From Mimachlamys varia (taxonomy: Eukaryota > Mollusca > Bivalvia > Pectinida > Pectinidae), in contig OX392541.1 of NCBI GenBank assembly GCA_947623455.1, positions 6,462,701-6,526,700 of the forward strand: 64,000 nucleotides of DNA, given 5' to 3'. Shown here piece by piece: positions 46,809 to 57,714 of the stretch. Numbering within the stretch: position 1 is the first letter of the stretch; each line of letters opens with the position of its first letter. The position numbers were made by a program, and so were the translations under genes. The notes beneath the pieces are model-generated. The model was not told the DNA's origin. It ran no database searches and saw only the letters and a list, made by a program, of their open reading frames with translations.

Positions 46809-47088
46809 GCACAGATCATAGAATTAAAGGTATCAGTAAAACGTGTACATGCTTCATCAACACTCCCTGATTCCATAAACATTTCATTCAAAGAATAATT
46901 CTCAATGGGCCTATTTAATTCGTTAAAGTCAGCTAGTTTATAACACCATATTTCGCGTTTATAAGATAGACTGAGCTTACTTACGACTTCTATGTATACT
47001 AAGCATGCTTCATGATCACTAATATTCCTATCAATGGGTAAAACTGACGATTCAATATGTTTAATCTTTTCTGAAATTATGACCGGAT
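46781..47088 (-). pseudogene. LINE endonuclease C-terminal remnant
   Basis: About 100 codons beginning PVIISEKIKHIES. It includes RNISDHEACLVYIEV, where SDH is the conserved final motif of the APE-type endonuclease, and ends TFNSMICACIPKK before a frameshift into the RT frame. The catalytic N-terminal part is lost by 5' truncation at 47088. Open-frame residues upstream of 47088 belong to the MITE. Confidence 0.75.
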
Positions 47089-47151
47089 AATATGGATGTA
47101 ACGGCTGACCTTTCATAGCACTATGAAAGTTAAAAAAATGACTTTCAATCC
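47089..47151 (+). mobile_element. Palindromic MITE P1, right half
   Basis: AATATGGATGTAACGGCTG, mini-hairpin CTTTCATAGCACTATGAAAG, then GACTTTCAATCC next to ATATAT. The first 10 bases are the LINE target duplication. Nearly identical to 6323-6385. Confidence 0.8.
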
Positions 47152-47515
47152 ATATATTTACATTTTTTCTATAGAACAACTAAATTATACATAAATAATA
47201 TTTTTTAAAAAAAATTTCCCTTATCTTTTTTTTTTAATTTTTTTCCCTTATCAATTAAACTTTTGATATTTTTTATTCCATTTTTAAAATATGAATGAAT
47301 TTTTGCCTTTCAGGGTTGATATCTGTATGGCATATTGTTCTGCTTGTGAATATTACCTTATGAATAAAATAGTAACATGGTATCAATAAATAATTTTTGT
47401 TGTGCTTTTTATCAGAGAAGTATATGAGGTATATTTGTTAGTATTAAATATAATGCTTGAGTGAATTAATGAACAAAATAAATATCAAGATAAAAATATA
47501 TAGTCTTCATTATTT
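47152..47515. other. AT-rich, nothing recognised
   Basis: T-rich and A-rich tracts around 47200-47280; no gene. Confidence 0.4.
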
Positions 47516-47518
47516 ATT

Positions 47519-48019
47519 GGTCACTCAACAGGAGAAAATACGCCATAGGATTGCCAATAGGCCTAGTATATATACAGTAGAGAGTGACTGAGTTTACATC
47601 TGTATGGCGTATAATTAGAGTTACGCCCCTTGATTCGGACTTTCACGTCACGGTAATTTTACCGTTTTCATACAAAGTACATATTATTTTAACATTAAAA
47701 CTTAACCATAACTTTCAAATGACACATATAACTGTAATAAATTAGTTATTTGTTGCATAAAACAGTGATATTTAACGTTTGCTTGACCAGATTCCTATGG
47801 CGTATTTTAGTGTCTGAGAGCCTCCGATATAAGATCGTTTTTTGGTACAAAGTACACATTTTTTTTCAATGCAACTTCACCAGATGGTGTAATATGCACC
47901 AATCAAGGAATAAAACGATGTATTTTGAAGATATATTACGTACATTTATCTATGGCGCCGATAATATCCTATGGCGTACCTATGGCGTATTTTCTCCTAT
48001 GGCCCATTTTAGTGTGACC
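47519..48019. mobile_element. Possible TIR element with TATGGCGTATTTT repeats
   Basis: GGTCACTCAACAGGAGAAAA followed by TACGCCATAGG at the left is inverted at the right as CCTATGGCGTATTTTCTCCT ... GTGACC, with a roughly 10-bp indel. TATGGCGTA-type words recur inside (47798, 47974-48000). About 500 bp, no transposase. Ends uncertain. Confidence 0.45.
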
Positions 48020-49105
48020 GGTCAGTGCAGTACGCATAACACGATTGTTGTTTGTTTGCAAGTAAAAAACGTAACGACTTTAGCCCTAATTTCCCACTCT
48101 ATTGGGTTTCGAAATGTCAAATGGACTTCTGTTTACTTACGATAGCCTTTTAGAACTTTAGATTATATGCTACAGAATGCATATCGGAAGTTTTCGCTTT
48201 TACCGTGGCTGTCAGTTTTAATTTGACCCTCTTCACGGATGGTCAAAGGGCAGTAACTCTTAAACAACATTTTGCAATAGAAATGAAGAAAGTGGTATAT
48301 CTATCGACTGATTGCTAAATTTAACCAAACATATTAAAGGAAATGGAAATGATATATTCCCACTTATACAGTGTATTTTGTAACAACTTTTTGATTCATC
48401 TTTTTTATCCAGTTGCATGACAATTTGACAAAATTATGTCCACCATTTCATTTCAGTTAAAAAGCTATGCAAAAAAAATTATAACAGCAAAAAACATAAT
48501 GTATTGATGTAATGGGAACAACTGTAATAACATTTCTTTAATAACATATTAGTCGTAATCTCGGACAATTTTGTAATACAAAAATAAACCGAAAATGATG
48601 GCTGTTGTTTTAGTTGTGTTATCGGTTCTCTGTAGGAAATCATCTGCAGCTTGAGGATAGCAAATAATAACATGTAACATATTAGGCCTAGTAACATACT
48701 TTGACAATATATAACCACTTCTTAATATCAAATACATTTGGGTTGTAATATTTAATAAGACAGTTCAATGGTGAACTTCATCCGAGGTATTGCACTGTCC
48801 CTCGCCGCTTTTCTTTTAACCTTTTTTTTGCAAATTTTTCCCCCTGGATGATTGAATGTCTTAGACCTGTTCAGACTGTTTTTTGTCTGCCGTTTTCTTT
48901 TTAACAATGTACATGTTGATATAGGAATGATCTCCCATTAGGTGCATTCAAATGGAAAAACAAAAGGCGTGTTCGATCAGTACTTTTTTTACCGATGTTC
49001 AATTAAAATGAATGAAACACAATCGATTGTCGCAATCTGCAAGTGTAAATCGACTGATCAAAAAGTGATTATGACAACCCGGTTCATCGTTAATGCATTT
49101 TTCTT
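48020..49105. other. Intergenic, nothing recognised
   Basis: AT-rich; frames under 80 codons without motifs. Confidence 0.4.
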
Positions 49106-49275
49106 TTAAAGGCCCAATATACGTAACTTTCTGCAAAACTTGAAGCAAAAATCAAGCCTAATAACTTATTATATTTGTAGATTTAGTTAAGATTAAGTAA
49201 TAACTGATATCAGCAATATTCAAGCTGAATTCTTATGCAGGTTACCGGTACAGCAGCAGTTGAAACTCAGTATCT
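49106..49275 (+). mobile_element. TTAA MITE, second copy, left part only
   Basis: TTAA at 49106-49109, then AGGCCCAATATACGTAAC and about 165 bp matching 33190-33345 (for example GCAATATTCAAG, CAGCAGTTGAAACT). The match fades after GAAACTCAGTAT and no right TIR is present, so the copy is truncated or replaced. Confidence 0.65.
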
Positions 49276-49867
49276 ACATCAACCCAGATTATGTGACAGA
49301 TATGTTGTATGATGTAAACTATCGTTATATTACAAACCTGGTAATCTACATGAAATTAAATGGAAACATGTCTTTTCTGTCTTGTCTTCTGTATCAATTA
49401 ATAATATTTTCATTTAATTTACAGGTGACAAGTTGACAACAGCCATGGAACCACATTGAGAAAGAGCTTCGAGTTCGAGGGCGACAACAAAATGAAATAC
49501 AGAAATGCCAAACGGACAGTTTAAGAAATCCACAACTGTAACTTTTTCAGCAAACTTCATTATATAAAATTAATATTTACATTACTAGGAGCAATTCAGG
49601 AAAGTGTTACATAATCTGCCAATTTCATACCTGAACAAATTAATAGATAATGAAAGATGTTTGCATTCTTGAGATGATCTTGAGAAATTGACAGATTCCG
49701 ACATGAAAACAAAGCTCTGATTTTAACTGTTACTTGATGTTATTTATTGCTAAATGTGAAAATAAAGTGTATGGTTCATGTATTGATGTTGTTTGTTTCT
49801 TCAAAGTTATAGCCATTCATTTGAATTTATGAATTCTAAAAATAACATCATTATATGTGCATCTTAA

Positions 49868-50108
49868 TTAAATTGGTTTGGTTTATTTTGTTTTGCGTCC
49901 TGTTAACAGCCAGGTTCATTTAAGGACCTGTCAGGTTTTGAAGGTGGAGGAAAGCCTGAGTACCCGGAGAAAAACCACCAACCTATGGTCAGTACTAGTA
50001 CTTGTACCTGGCAACTGCCCTACGTGGGATTTGAACTCGCATCCCAGAGGTGGAGGGCTAGTGGTAGAATGTCGAACACCTTAATCAACCCCAGGGCCAC
50101 CACAGCCC
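49868..50108 (-). mobile_element. tRNA-derived SINE with conserved central domain
   Basis: On the minus strand: tRNA-like head GGGGCTGTGGTGGCCCTGGG, A-box text GATTAAGGTGTTCGAC, B-box GCGAGTTCAAATCCCACG. Then comes a body with GGTTTTTCTCCGGGTACTC and GGCTTTCCTCCACC, ending in GTTTTGCGTCC-complement and AAACCAAACCAATTT. The CTCCGGGTACTC/CTTTCCTCC block resembles a deeply conserved SINE domain found across animals (Nin-DC type, from memory). About 240 bp and near full length. Confidence 0.7.
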
Positions 50109-50817
50109 CTTTCTTAATTATAAATAGTGATTATGTAATCTTATAACTATTTGCTAATAAATGTTGCAATGCAGACTCAATAGCATTTGGAGGGATGACG
50201 AGTCAGGATCGACTGGAGGCAGTGAAAAGAACACTAATGTTGAAAATAATTGGCTACTGAAATCACCCAGGTTGATTTTGGCATTCTGTGATTATTTCTT
50301 AAATATTGGACTTGTGCAAGTCTATGCAGCGGAAGGTGCCAAGACATATGATGTCATCATTCACTGTGTGACGTCATCCCAATGAAATTCATACCAGGTA
50401 GTTGTTTTCGTATTGAAAACAACTATAAAACAGTACAACACAAACACTTATTTGATCTGAAAACTGAAACAAACCCCAGGTTGTAAACAGTTTGGAAAAA
50501 GGGACTAATTCCTGCACTACTTAACTGAAGTATTTATACCACTGCCAATTGGAAAGTTTATCGAAAAATAACCTTCAAACACTTTGGAAGGTATATTGAG
50601 TCCAAGTTCACTAGAAATGTAAATATAATGTCATAACTCGTCATACTGCAGACGGTAAGATTTTTGTTTTGGCTATGTGGCGTGGCACATCAAATTTTAA
50701 AATTTGATCCAGATGTGATTGGTGTTCAGAATGTACGCAAGTTGCCGTTCTTGTGATGAGTACGTAATCTTCTTTTGCGGTTTTCAATTGGAAGAGTGAT
50801 TTATTCAAAAATCGAAG
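50109..50817. other. Intergenic, nothing recognised
   Basis: No gene or repeat recognised; it forms the left flank of the BEL insertion. Confidence 0.4.
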
Positions 50818-50822
50818 GCTCA

Positions 50823-51445
50823 TGTACAGAAAACAGCACTATTCTTCTTGATAGCGAGTTTATTTGTCTCCTCCAGCGAGGGTAAAAAACTGAAATTAAC
50901 AAAACAATATACTGAGAACAATGCACAATTGAAATAGAGTCATTTAACCGAGTCCAGTCTTTGATTTACATTCTGCCATCCACGAAAAATTTGACAAATG
51001 AGGTATTTGTGTTGTTGTAATTATTCGTAATCATACCATTAATTCTATGAACTGCATCATTCGTACATATCAGTGACTATACTATAAAGGATACATCAAA
51101 AATACATGGAGTATCGTGGAATTATCGTTTGTACATGCGATAATATAAGATAAACTACAGTCTAACCATATTTTACAGCATGCCCTGGCATGGCTTGACA
51201 GACGGGAGATCTAATATATGACTAAAAACTCAGTGACAGAGCGATACATCGCTACAAATCGATCAGATGTTCATTTATAAAGTCAAGTAAAAACGATTCT
51301 GAACCAACACTTACCCTGTAGTTCATCAATTCAACCAAAATGACATGAATCTGACGGCAACAAGACATGTGTGTTAATAAAAGGAAGTAGCACTCTAATT
51401 CAAAAAAACGAGCCAAGTCCGGTAACAAATTCCGGATTCATCACA
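50823..51445 (-). repeat. BEL/Pao 3' LTR
   Basis: 623 bp. In sense it starts TGTGATGAATCC and ends TGTACA. A TATA-like TTTATAAAT lies near 51275 and AATAAA near 50858-50863, giving a plausible U3-R-U5 order. I found no difference from the 5' LTR on reading. Confidence 0.93.
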
Positions 51446-51460
51446 CTCCCCTTCCGAATT
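51446..51460 (-). other. Polypurine tract of the BEL element
   Basis: Sense sequence AATTCGGAAGGGGAG immediately upstream of the 3' LTR, the expected priming site for plus-strand DNA synthesis. Confidence 0.75.
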
Positions 51461-51657
51461 TCTAGGAAATTCGCCATTGACGGAAATATTCCAATGTTAA
51501 TCGGTATGCAACCTATCATACAATTAAACTAACTTGTTCAGTTATCCAGTTCAAACATAATATAATACCATAAGAACGAATGCCACAAGCAACGCAATGC
51601 AAACATATATCGATACACATTGTTCAGAATGTTTCATTTTCAGTTCACACGGTGATG

Positions 51658-54600
51658 CTACTCACAATGAAGTAGCTGGACCAATTCCGTAATTGGTCGT
51701 ACATACGAGATGCGATCGTTGTCGCGAATAATGGAAACCTTCACTTTGCGGATGATTCCGTCTTTGCTAGGGTACGCTTCCTCGATCACACCGACGGGCC
51801 AGTAATTGCGATGAGCACTCTCGTCCTTGACTAGGACGATGTCGTCCTTTTGGAATGTCGTTCCCGCTGATTGCCACTTAGTACGAGTCTGTAGACGGTG
51901 AATGTACTCCTTTCTCCACATCCGCCAAAATTCGTCTGCTAATCGCTGCACGAGTTTCCACTGACTCCGCATAGCATCCTTGGGGCCGAATCCAGTGACA
52001 TCCATAGACGGACAAGAATTCGGTGTTTTCTGTGTGAGTATGACGGATGGAGAAAGTACGGATGGTGCTTCTGGATCACTGGAGATTGGCAACAGAGGGC
52101 GAGCGTTCATAATGGCGCAGACCTCTGACATAAATGTAGAAAGTACATCACGCGTCAAGTCCTTGGGTCTGTTCTCTAGCAGAATGGCATCTAGAATACG
52201 GCGACAGGAGCCTATCAATCGTTCCCATGCTCCACCGAAGTGATGTGCATATGGTGGATTGAAGATCCACGTTGAGCTATTTCTAGTCAGGTGATCATAC
52301 ACTTGTCCGCTCTCATCGAACGACGCGTCAATTCCGAGTTCCTTTATGGCCCCGATAAAGTTTGATCCTCTATCTGAACGGAATTGACGAACAGGTCCAC
52401 GGATCGCCGTAAATCGCCTCAAAGCGTTGATGAAAGAGGCACTACTCATATCCTCTACTAGTTCTATATGGACCGCTCTCGACACAAGGCACGTAAAGAG
52501 GATGGCCCAACACTTTGAGGTAGATCTGACACCTCTGGTGGATTTCCTCACAACGACTGGCCAGGGGCCAAAGGCATCTACCCCAACGGATGTGAATGGA
52601 GCTCCAGGGTCGATTCTGTCTAACGGAAGGTCGGCCATCTGAGACCAACCCAGACGTCCACGTAGCTTCTTACATGTTATGCAATTCCGTATAGTTGCGT
52701 TGACCAGGCGGCGAACGCCAATGATCCAAAATCCCGCTCCTCTGATAGCACCCTCGGTCATTAGTCTCCCCTGGTGATGTACGCTGGCATGGAAATGCTG
52801 AACTAACAGCGTGGCAATATGGTGGCCCTTAGGAATAATGATAGGATGGGAAATCAACTGTGAATCCTTCATGTGTTTTACACGACCGCCAACCCGAAGA
52901 ATGCCGTCCTGATCCAGAATGGGGTTCAGCGTGATCAGAGAGCTACTAGATGGACAAATCCCACTCTGAATAGCCTGGATTTCTGATGAGAACATGCATT
53001 GTTGTGTCTCTTTGATAACGAAGCGTTCAACATCCTCTTTCAAAACTACGGAACTTTGTTTCTTTGGGGAAGACTTTGCCAAGAATTGCCTAAGGCGTAC
53101 GATCCCTCGGACTAGGTTTGACCAACAAGAGAATTTCTCGAAACGTTCGGACCAAGAGCAAAATTCCACACAATTCTCACAAGGCGATGCAATGCTGGTT
53201 TTTGAACATGAGATCTGTTTGCGTACTTCGACATCCGAGTCGGGGTCAATAAGTTCATATGGAAGAGGTCTATCAGGGGGTTCTCCGGTGTCCATTAGGA
53301 ACGATGGTCCAACAAGCCAATTGCTTAGCGGAAGCTCCCTTGCACTACAACCGCGAGTTCCGACATCAGCTGGGTTTATCTCTGATGCAATGTGTCTCCA
53401 AGAATCTGGAGCACTGAATGACCGAATCCTGCTCACACGATTTGATACGTAGACGTGGAATCTTTTAGAGTCATTCGAAATGTACCCCAGTACAACTTTA
53501 CTATCTGTGTAGAAAGTGAAAACCGTCTCCGGAATGTTCAGTTGGTCTCGAATAGTTTCAGCTATCTCGGTCGCTAGGACCGAGGCACAAAGCTCTAGCC
53601 TGGGGATGGTGTGCCCGTGAGTAGGGGCTACTTTTGCCTTTCCCATCAGAAATCCTACTTTCCCTTGCTCTCCCTGAAACACCTTGATAAATGCGACTGC
53701 TGCCACTGCCTCCTTAGACGCATCGGAAAATATATGGACTTCGATACGCGAAGCTTCCTCTACAGATAGGGGGCAGTACATACGCGGTATCTGGAGTCCT
53801 TCTAAAGCATGAAGCGCCTCTACCCATTTTTCCCATTCCCGTTGGAAACTATCTGGAAGTAACTCGTCCCAGTCGCACTTGTTGGACATAGCGTCTCGGA
53901 GGAGCACTTTGCCAACAATAGTAACAGGTGCTGTAAAGCCGATGGGGTCGAAAAGACTGTTGATGACTGACAAAACTCCTCTCCGACTGAATGGCTTTGG
54001 GTCCGAGTTTACTTTGAAGGCAAACGTGTCTGTCTCTATATTCCAAGAGATTCCGAGGCTTCTCTGATCGGGTAGGGCATCGTTTCCTATATCGAGACCA
54101 GCAAGATCTTTCGCTAGGTCCTCCTTCGGGAATTGTTGTAGAATTTCCACGGAGTTTGAGGCAATCTTGTGTAAACGTAGACGACCTCCGTCGTACATGG
54201 CCTGCTGCGTCCGCTTGATAAGGTTGACTGCTTTAGAGGTACTACTAAAGCTCTTGAGGCCATCGTCTACGTAGAAGTCTTTAGAGACAAAGTCTTGGAC
54301 GTCTGAATCGGCAGAAGAAACAGATTTCCTCAGTCCATAAGTAGCTACCGAAGGGCTGGGACTGTTTCCAAATACATGAACAGTCATACGATACTCAGTC
54401 AACGGGGAATGAAGATCGTGATCAGGGTGCCAAAGAAAGCGCAGGTAGTTACGGTGGTCACCTCTGACACGGAAGTTATGGAACATCTGCTCCACATCGG
54501 CCATCACCGCGTACCGTTCCTGGCGAAACCTCATGAGGACACCTTGCAAACTATTGGACAAGTCGGGTCCCTTCATCAGCGACTCATTCAAGGAAGTTCC

Positions 54601-57600
54601 TTCAAAGCGCGCCGAAGAGTCGAAAACTACTCTTACGGACCCTGGTTTCTTTGGATGATACACTGCAAACATAGGTAGGTACCATTGTTCTGTGTTGTTC
54701 GAAAGTTCGTGTGCAATCTCTGCATGACCCCTGCTGAACAACTTCTGCATGAATTCCTTAACATGCCCCATTTTTGTAGGATTGTGTCGTAAGTTTGTAT
54801 CAAATGACCTGGCACGTTTCAATGCCTGTGCCTTGTTGTTCGGAAGTGGTAGGCGTTTCTTTTTGAAAGGGAGGGGAGCAATCCACTGACCGCTACTATC
54901 CTTCTCGAAGGATGAGTCCATCAAGTCCAAAAACTCCCTATCCTCGACTGACGGGCCTATCTTTTCGTCATGGGCAGTCTTATGGAACAGATCCTCGCGA
55001 ATAGATATTTCATTGTCACATGGCTGAAACTTGGATGGTCGACCATTACTCAACACGAATGTCTTGAAAGCTCTCACCTCCGGAACATGAGCACCGCCCA
55101 AGCAAACCTGACCTACGATCACCCAACCTAAGGGTAGCTTCTGGGCAAACGGCTGGTCGTCGTCACCAATGATTTGCTCCTCAATAATATGGGCGCTTAA
55201 AACGTCTCTCCCAACTAACAGGTTAATGTCTGCCATTTTGATGAGTGGAGACATTTCGGACGCGATGCGAGTCAAATGTGGATAATATTGGGCGATTTGA
55301 CGAGAGGGGATTTCTTCCCTGTTATTTGGTAAGTCATTACACTCTAACAATTCTGGTAAATTAAGTTGACAGGAACCATCTAGCGACTCAACTACGAAGC
55401 CAGTGCTCGCTCTACCGGTCGCTAAAACCGATCCACCGCATGACACGAGGGTATATGGAACATCTCCATTGTTTACACCAAAGTAATCAAAGAAAGAAGA
55501 GGTGGCCAGTGAGCGATTGCTTTGGTCGTCGATAGTTGCGTAGATGAGCATGGATTTGTCAGGGTTGGCAACATGATGTACTCTGACCGGAACAATTTTA
55601 GCACAGGACTTGCTTACTCCGCATATCTTCGTGCAAGCCGTTGTTACATTCCTACCAATCATATCCTCCCCTTCATGAAATTCTGCCTTTGTACCATCTG
55701 TGGTCCCTGATGGCAGGTCTGGCTCCTTCTTTTGCTCCGCATGAAGAGCTGCAGGATGGGACGCAGAATTACAAACGCTACACTTAACGTCTGCTTTGCA
55801 GTTCTTGGCTCTGTGCTTCTTGCCACCACAGCATCTAAAGCATATCCCGCTTGCAAGGATGATCTTTTTACGCTCTCCGATAGGCTTCTGTCGGAAAAGT
55901 CTACAGTCATTTAAAAGATGGGTACTGTTCTTGTGTAGAGGACAGCCTTCCACTGTAGTGATGGCTTCCGTTTTCCTAGCTGTGATTGAAGCGATTGTGC
56001 CATTCGATCCGCTGAGTGGCTGTTTATTGGTGAACTGTCTAGAGTGCCGTACAGTCTGCTTTCGTTCGCATTTCTTCTCGAACTGAAATGCAGGGTCGTT
56101 CCTCATATCTGCCATATCCTCTAAGAACCGAAGAAACACTGAGAACGGTGGGTATACTGCTGCATAGTTCCGCTTAAACCTTGTCGCCTCGCTAGTCCAT
56201 TTTTCCTTCAAGTTCCATGGTAGCTTCTCGGCAAGTTCGTTAACTCCCTTCATGGAATCGAAGTAGCTGAACAACACGGCAGCGTGTGGTTGTGACTTCA
56301 GAGACGCAATCTCTGACGCCAGATCCGCCAAGTCATATAGCAGATGATACTTGTCCGTAGTGATCTCTGGAAAGCCCTTTATCTTCTGGTGGATGTGTCT
56401 CTCCACTTGTTCGGCCGCTCCGTATCGGTGTTCCAATCTCTCCCAAATCTTTTGGATTGCTATAGCGGGATTACCGGCATTACATGCCTTGATGATTTTT
56501 GCTTGTTTTGAGGAGTTTGGTCCGAGCTTCTCACACAGAAGTTCTAGTCTCTCCGTGTCTGAGGCCCCTAAGTCATCCATGATCCCTTGAAACCCCAGTT
56601 TCCATGACAAATACATCATAGGATCGTCATCAAAATTTGAAAGTCTGGATAGGATCAAGTCTCTTTTGACTAAGTGTTTTGTAAAAACATCTAACATCTG
56701 AGATCTACTAGTCTCTTCGAAGGTTTTAACCTCAGGGTTGAGCCTAGGCGGGACTCGTTCATATGTCATCTGGGACCGTTGTGGTTCACTTGTTTCCTTA
56801 GGTGGACGTGGCTGTACCTCAGGGTTGAGCCTGGGCGAAGCTTGTTCATATGTCCTCTTGGACTGTTGTGGTTCACTTGCTTCCATAGGTAAAAATGACT
56901 GTACCTCAGGGTTGAGCCTGGGCGAAGCTCGTTCATATGTCCTCTTGGACTGTTGTGGTTCACTTGCTTCCATAGGTAAAAATGACTGTACCTCAGGGTT
57001 GAGCCTGGGCGAAGCTCGTTCATATATCTCTCGTTGTTCTTCGTATTTCGGAAGCTGAGATATATATTCCTCCGTTTTAGACCTACTTGACTGGCTAGGC
57101 GCTAGTTCTACTCGACACTCCTTCAGGACGCTTAGTTCACTTTCAACCATCTTTAGATCCCGATGTGCTCTCAGGCGCTTCAGTTGTGCTTCCAATGCCA
57201 GCTCCTCCTCTAGGTGTGCTAACATGGTTCTCTGTGCCTCAAATTTTGCTTCCTTTTGTCGTAGGAGGGACGCTACCGAGGATCTGTTAGAGGCAGATAT
57301 CGATCTCTGTGTTAGAGCCTTGTATGATCCCGAGGGTTCCTCAGACTTGGTAAGCTGATCGATTCTTTTCTTAGCCATGCTGACCTGTGCGTACAAAGTG
57401 TCTCTTATCAGTATGTGCGACGACAACTCATTTTCGCTTTCGCGTGAGTGTGTTCTTTCTAGATATTCACAGAGATTGGCTGATTCCTTGTGATAGTCTT
57501 TCATGGCTGTTGTAAGGACTTTTTCAATTGAAGCGAGGGTTTTGGTGTCATTCTGGTGCTCGTCTATCTGTTGAATAAGTTTTCTGATTTCAGCTTTCAC

Positions 57601-57714
57601 GCCAGTGAGTGTCTTATGGTAGATCCCTACTCTCCTATCGTACTCGTCTTGGGCGAACGTGGTCAAAGTTCGTTGGCGCTCTGATTTTCTTGTCGGCTCA
57701 GAATGTAGACTCAT
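51658..57714 (-). CDS. BEL/Pao Gag-Pol polyprotein
   Basis: 2018 residues in one frame. N-terminal charged region with probable coiled coil (about 150-210); a 29-residue repeat with core ASPRLNPEVQ in about four copies (231-330). Gag-like domain (about 345-500); two cysteine knuckles CFRCCGGKKHRAKNC and CSVCNSASHP (620-655). Aspartic-protease-like region with IDDQSNRS (about 723); RT (about 1015-1200) with VMADVEQMF and YVDD (about 1146). RNase H with FSDASKEA (1326), RLELCA and YTDSKVVL (1398). Integrase zinc finger H-H-C-C (1638-1683) and core GVDAFGPW, SDRGSNF, GAWERL, with 49 residues between the last Asp and Glu; C-terminal domain to 2018. All key catalytic residues that I can place are present. 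The start ATG lies 40 nt after the 5' LTR. Confidence 0.95.
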   Translation of the reverse strand: MSLHSEPTRKSERQRTLTTFAQDEYDRRVGIYHKTLTGVKAEIRKLIQQIDEHQNDTKTLASIEKVLTTAMKDYHKESANLCEYLERTHSRESENELSSHILIRDTLYAQVSMAKKRIDQLTKSEEPSGSYKALTQRSISASNRSSVASLLRQKEAKFEAQRTMLAHLEEELALEAQLKRLRAHRDLKMVESELSVLKECRVELAPSQSSRSKTEEYISQLPKYEEQREIYERASPRLNPEVQSFLPMEASEPQQSKRTYERASPRLNPEVQSFLPMEASEPQQSKRTYEQASPRLNPEVQPRPPKETSEPQRSQMTYERVPPRLNPEVKTFEETSRSQMLDVFTKHLVKRDLILSRLSNFDDDPMMYLSWKLGFQGIMDDLGASDTERLELLCEKLGPNSSKQAKIIKACNAGNPAIAIQKIWERLEHRYGAAEQVERHIHQKIKGFPEITTDKYHLLYDLADLASEIASLKSQPHAAVLFSYFDSMKGVNELAEKLPWNLKEKWTSEATRFKRNYAAVYPPFSVFLRFLEDMADMRNDPAFQFEKKCERKQTVRHSRQFTNKQPLSGSNGTIASITARKTEAITTVEGCPLHKNSTHLLNDCRLFRQKPIGERKKIILASGICFRCCGGKKHRAKNCKADVKCSVCNSASHPAALHAEQKKEPDLPSGTTDGTKAEFHEGEDMIGRNVTTACTKICGVSKSCAKIVPVRVHHVANPDKSMLIYATIDDQSNRSLATSSFFDYFGVNNGDVPYTLVSCGGSVLATGRASTGFVVESLDGSCQLNLPELLECNDLPNNREEIPSRQIAQYYPHLTRIASEMSPLIKMADINLLVGRDVLSAHIIEEQIIGDDDQPFAQKLPLGWVIVGQVCLGGAHVPEVRAFKTFVLSNGRPSKFQPCDNEISIREDLFHKTAHDEKIGPSVEDREFLDLMDSSFEKDSSGQWIAPLPFKKKRLPLPNNKAQALKRARSFDTNLRHNPTKMGHVKEFMQKLFSRGHAEIAHELSNNTEQWYLPMFAVYHPKKPGSVRVVFDSSARFEGTSLNESLMKGPDLSNSLQGVLMRFRQERYAVMADVEQMFHNFRVRGDHRNYLRFLWHPDHDLHSPLTEYRMTVHVFGNSPSPSVATYGLRKSVSSADSDVQDFVSKDFYVDDGLKSFSSTSKAVNLIKRTQQAMYDGGRLRLHKIASNSVEILQQFPKEDLAKDLAGLDIGNDALPDQRSLGISWNIETDTFAFKVNSDPKPFSRRGVLSVINSLFDPIGFTAPVTIVGKVLLRDAMSNKCDWDELLPDSFQREWEKWVEALHALEGLQIPRMYCPLSVEEASRIEVHIFSDASKEAVAAVAFIKVFQGEQGKVGFLMGKAKVAPTHGHTIPRLELCASVLATEIAETIRDQLNIPETVFTFYTDSKVVLGYISNDSKRFHVYVSNRVSRIRSFSAPDSWRHIASEINPADVGTRGCSARELPLSNWLVGPSFLMDTGEPPDRPLPYELIDPDSDVEVRKQISCSKTSIASPCENCVEFCSWSERFEKFSCWSNLVRGIVRLRQFLAKSSPKKQSSVVLKEDVERFVIKETQQCMFSSEIQAIQSGICPSSSSLITLNPILDQDGILRVGGRVKHMKDSQLISHPIIIPKGHHIATLLVQHFHASVHHQGRLMTEGAIRGAGFWIIGVRRLVNATIRNCITCKKLRGRLGWSQMADLPLDRIDPGAPFTSVGVDAFGPWPVVVRKSTRGVRSTSKCWAILFTCLVSRAVHIELVEDMSSASFINALRRFTAIRGPVRQFRSDRGSNFIGAIKELGIDASFDESGQVYDHLTRNSSTWIFNPPYAHHFGGAWERLIGSCRRILDAILLENRPKDLTRDVLSTFMSEVCAIMNARPLLPISSDPEAPSVLSPSVILTQKTPNSCPSMDVTGFGPKDAMRSQWKLVQRLADEFWRMWRKEYIHRLQTRTKWQSAGTTFQKDDIVLVKDESAHRNYWPVGVIEEAYPSKDGIIRKVKVSIIRDNDRISYVRPITELVQLLHCE
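56738..57023 (-). repeat. 87-bp tandem repeat within the Gag region
   Basis: Three to four in-frame copies encode a 29-residue unit with ASPRLNPEVQSFLPMEASEP. The first two copies are identical at protein level and the later ones diverge. Because 87 is divisible by 3, copy number can change without shifting the frame. Confidence 0.9.

Larger units (their letters stand above)
38991..47088 (-). mobile_element. 5'-truncated LINE (Jockey/CR1-like), itself interrupted
   Basis: Exact 10-bp duplication AATATGGATG at 38981-38990 and 47089-47098 brackets the element. Without the internal 4.9-kb insertion about 3.2 kb of LINE remain: the end of the endonuclease, the RT domain, the C-terminal zinc-like region and a 3' UTR ending AATAAAATATGTTCAAATC. 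The 5' part (ORF1 and most of the endonuclease) is missing through truncation. The target is inside a palindromic MITE. Confidence 0.9.

Noticed and set aside
51980..56590. Numerous plus-strand and off-frame minus-strand frames of 60-152 codons
   Set aside because: Shadows of the single 2018-codon BEL frame, which has all expected domains in order.
56738..57058. Plus-strand 106-codon frame with SGLSLGEA repeats
   Set aside because: Antisense of the in-frame 87-bp repeat in the BEL polyprotein.
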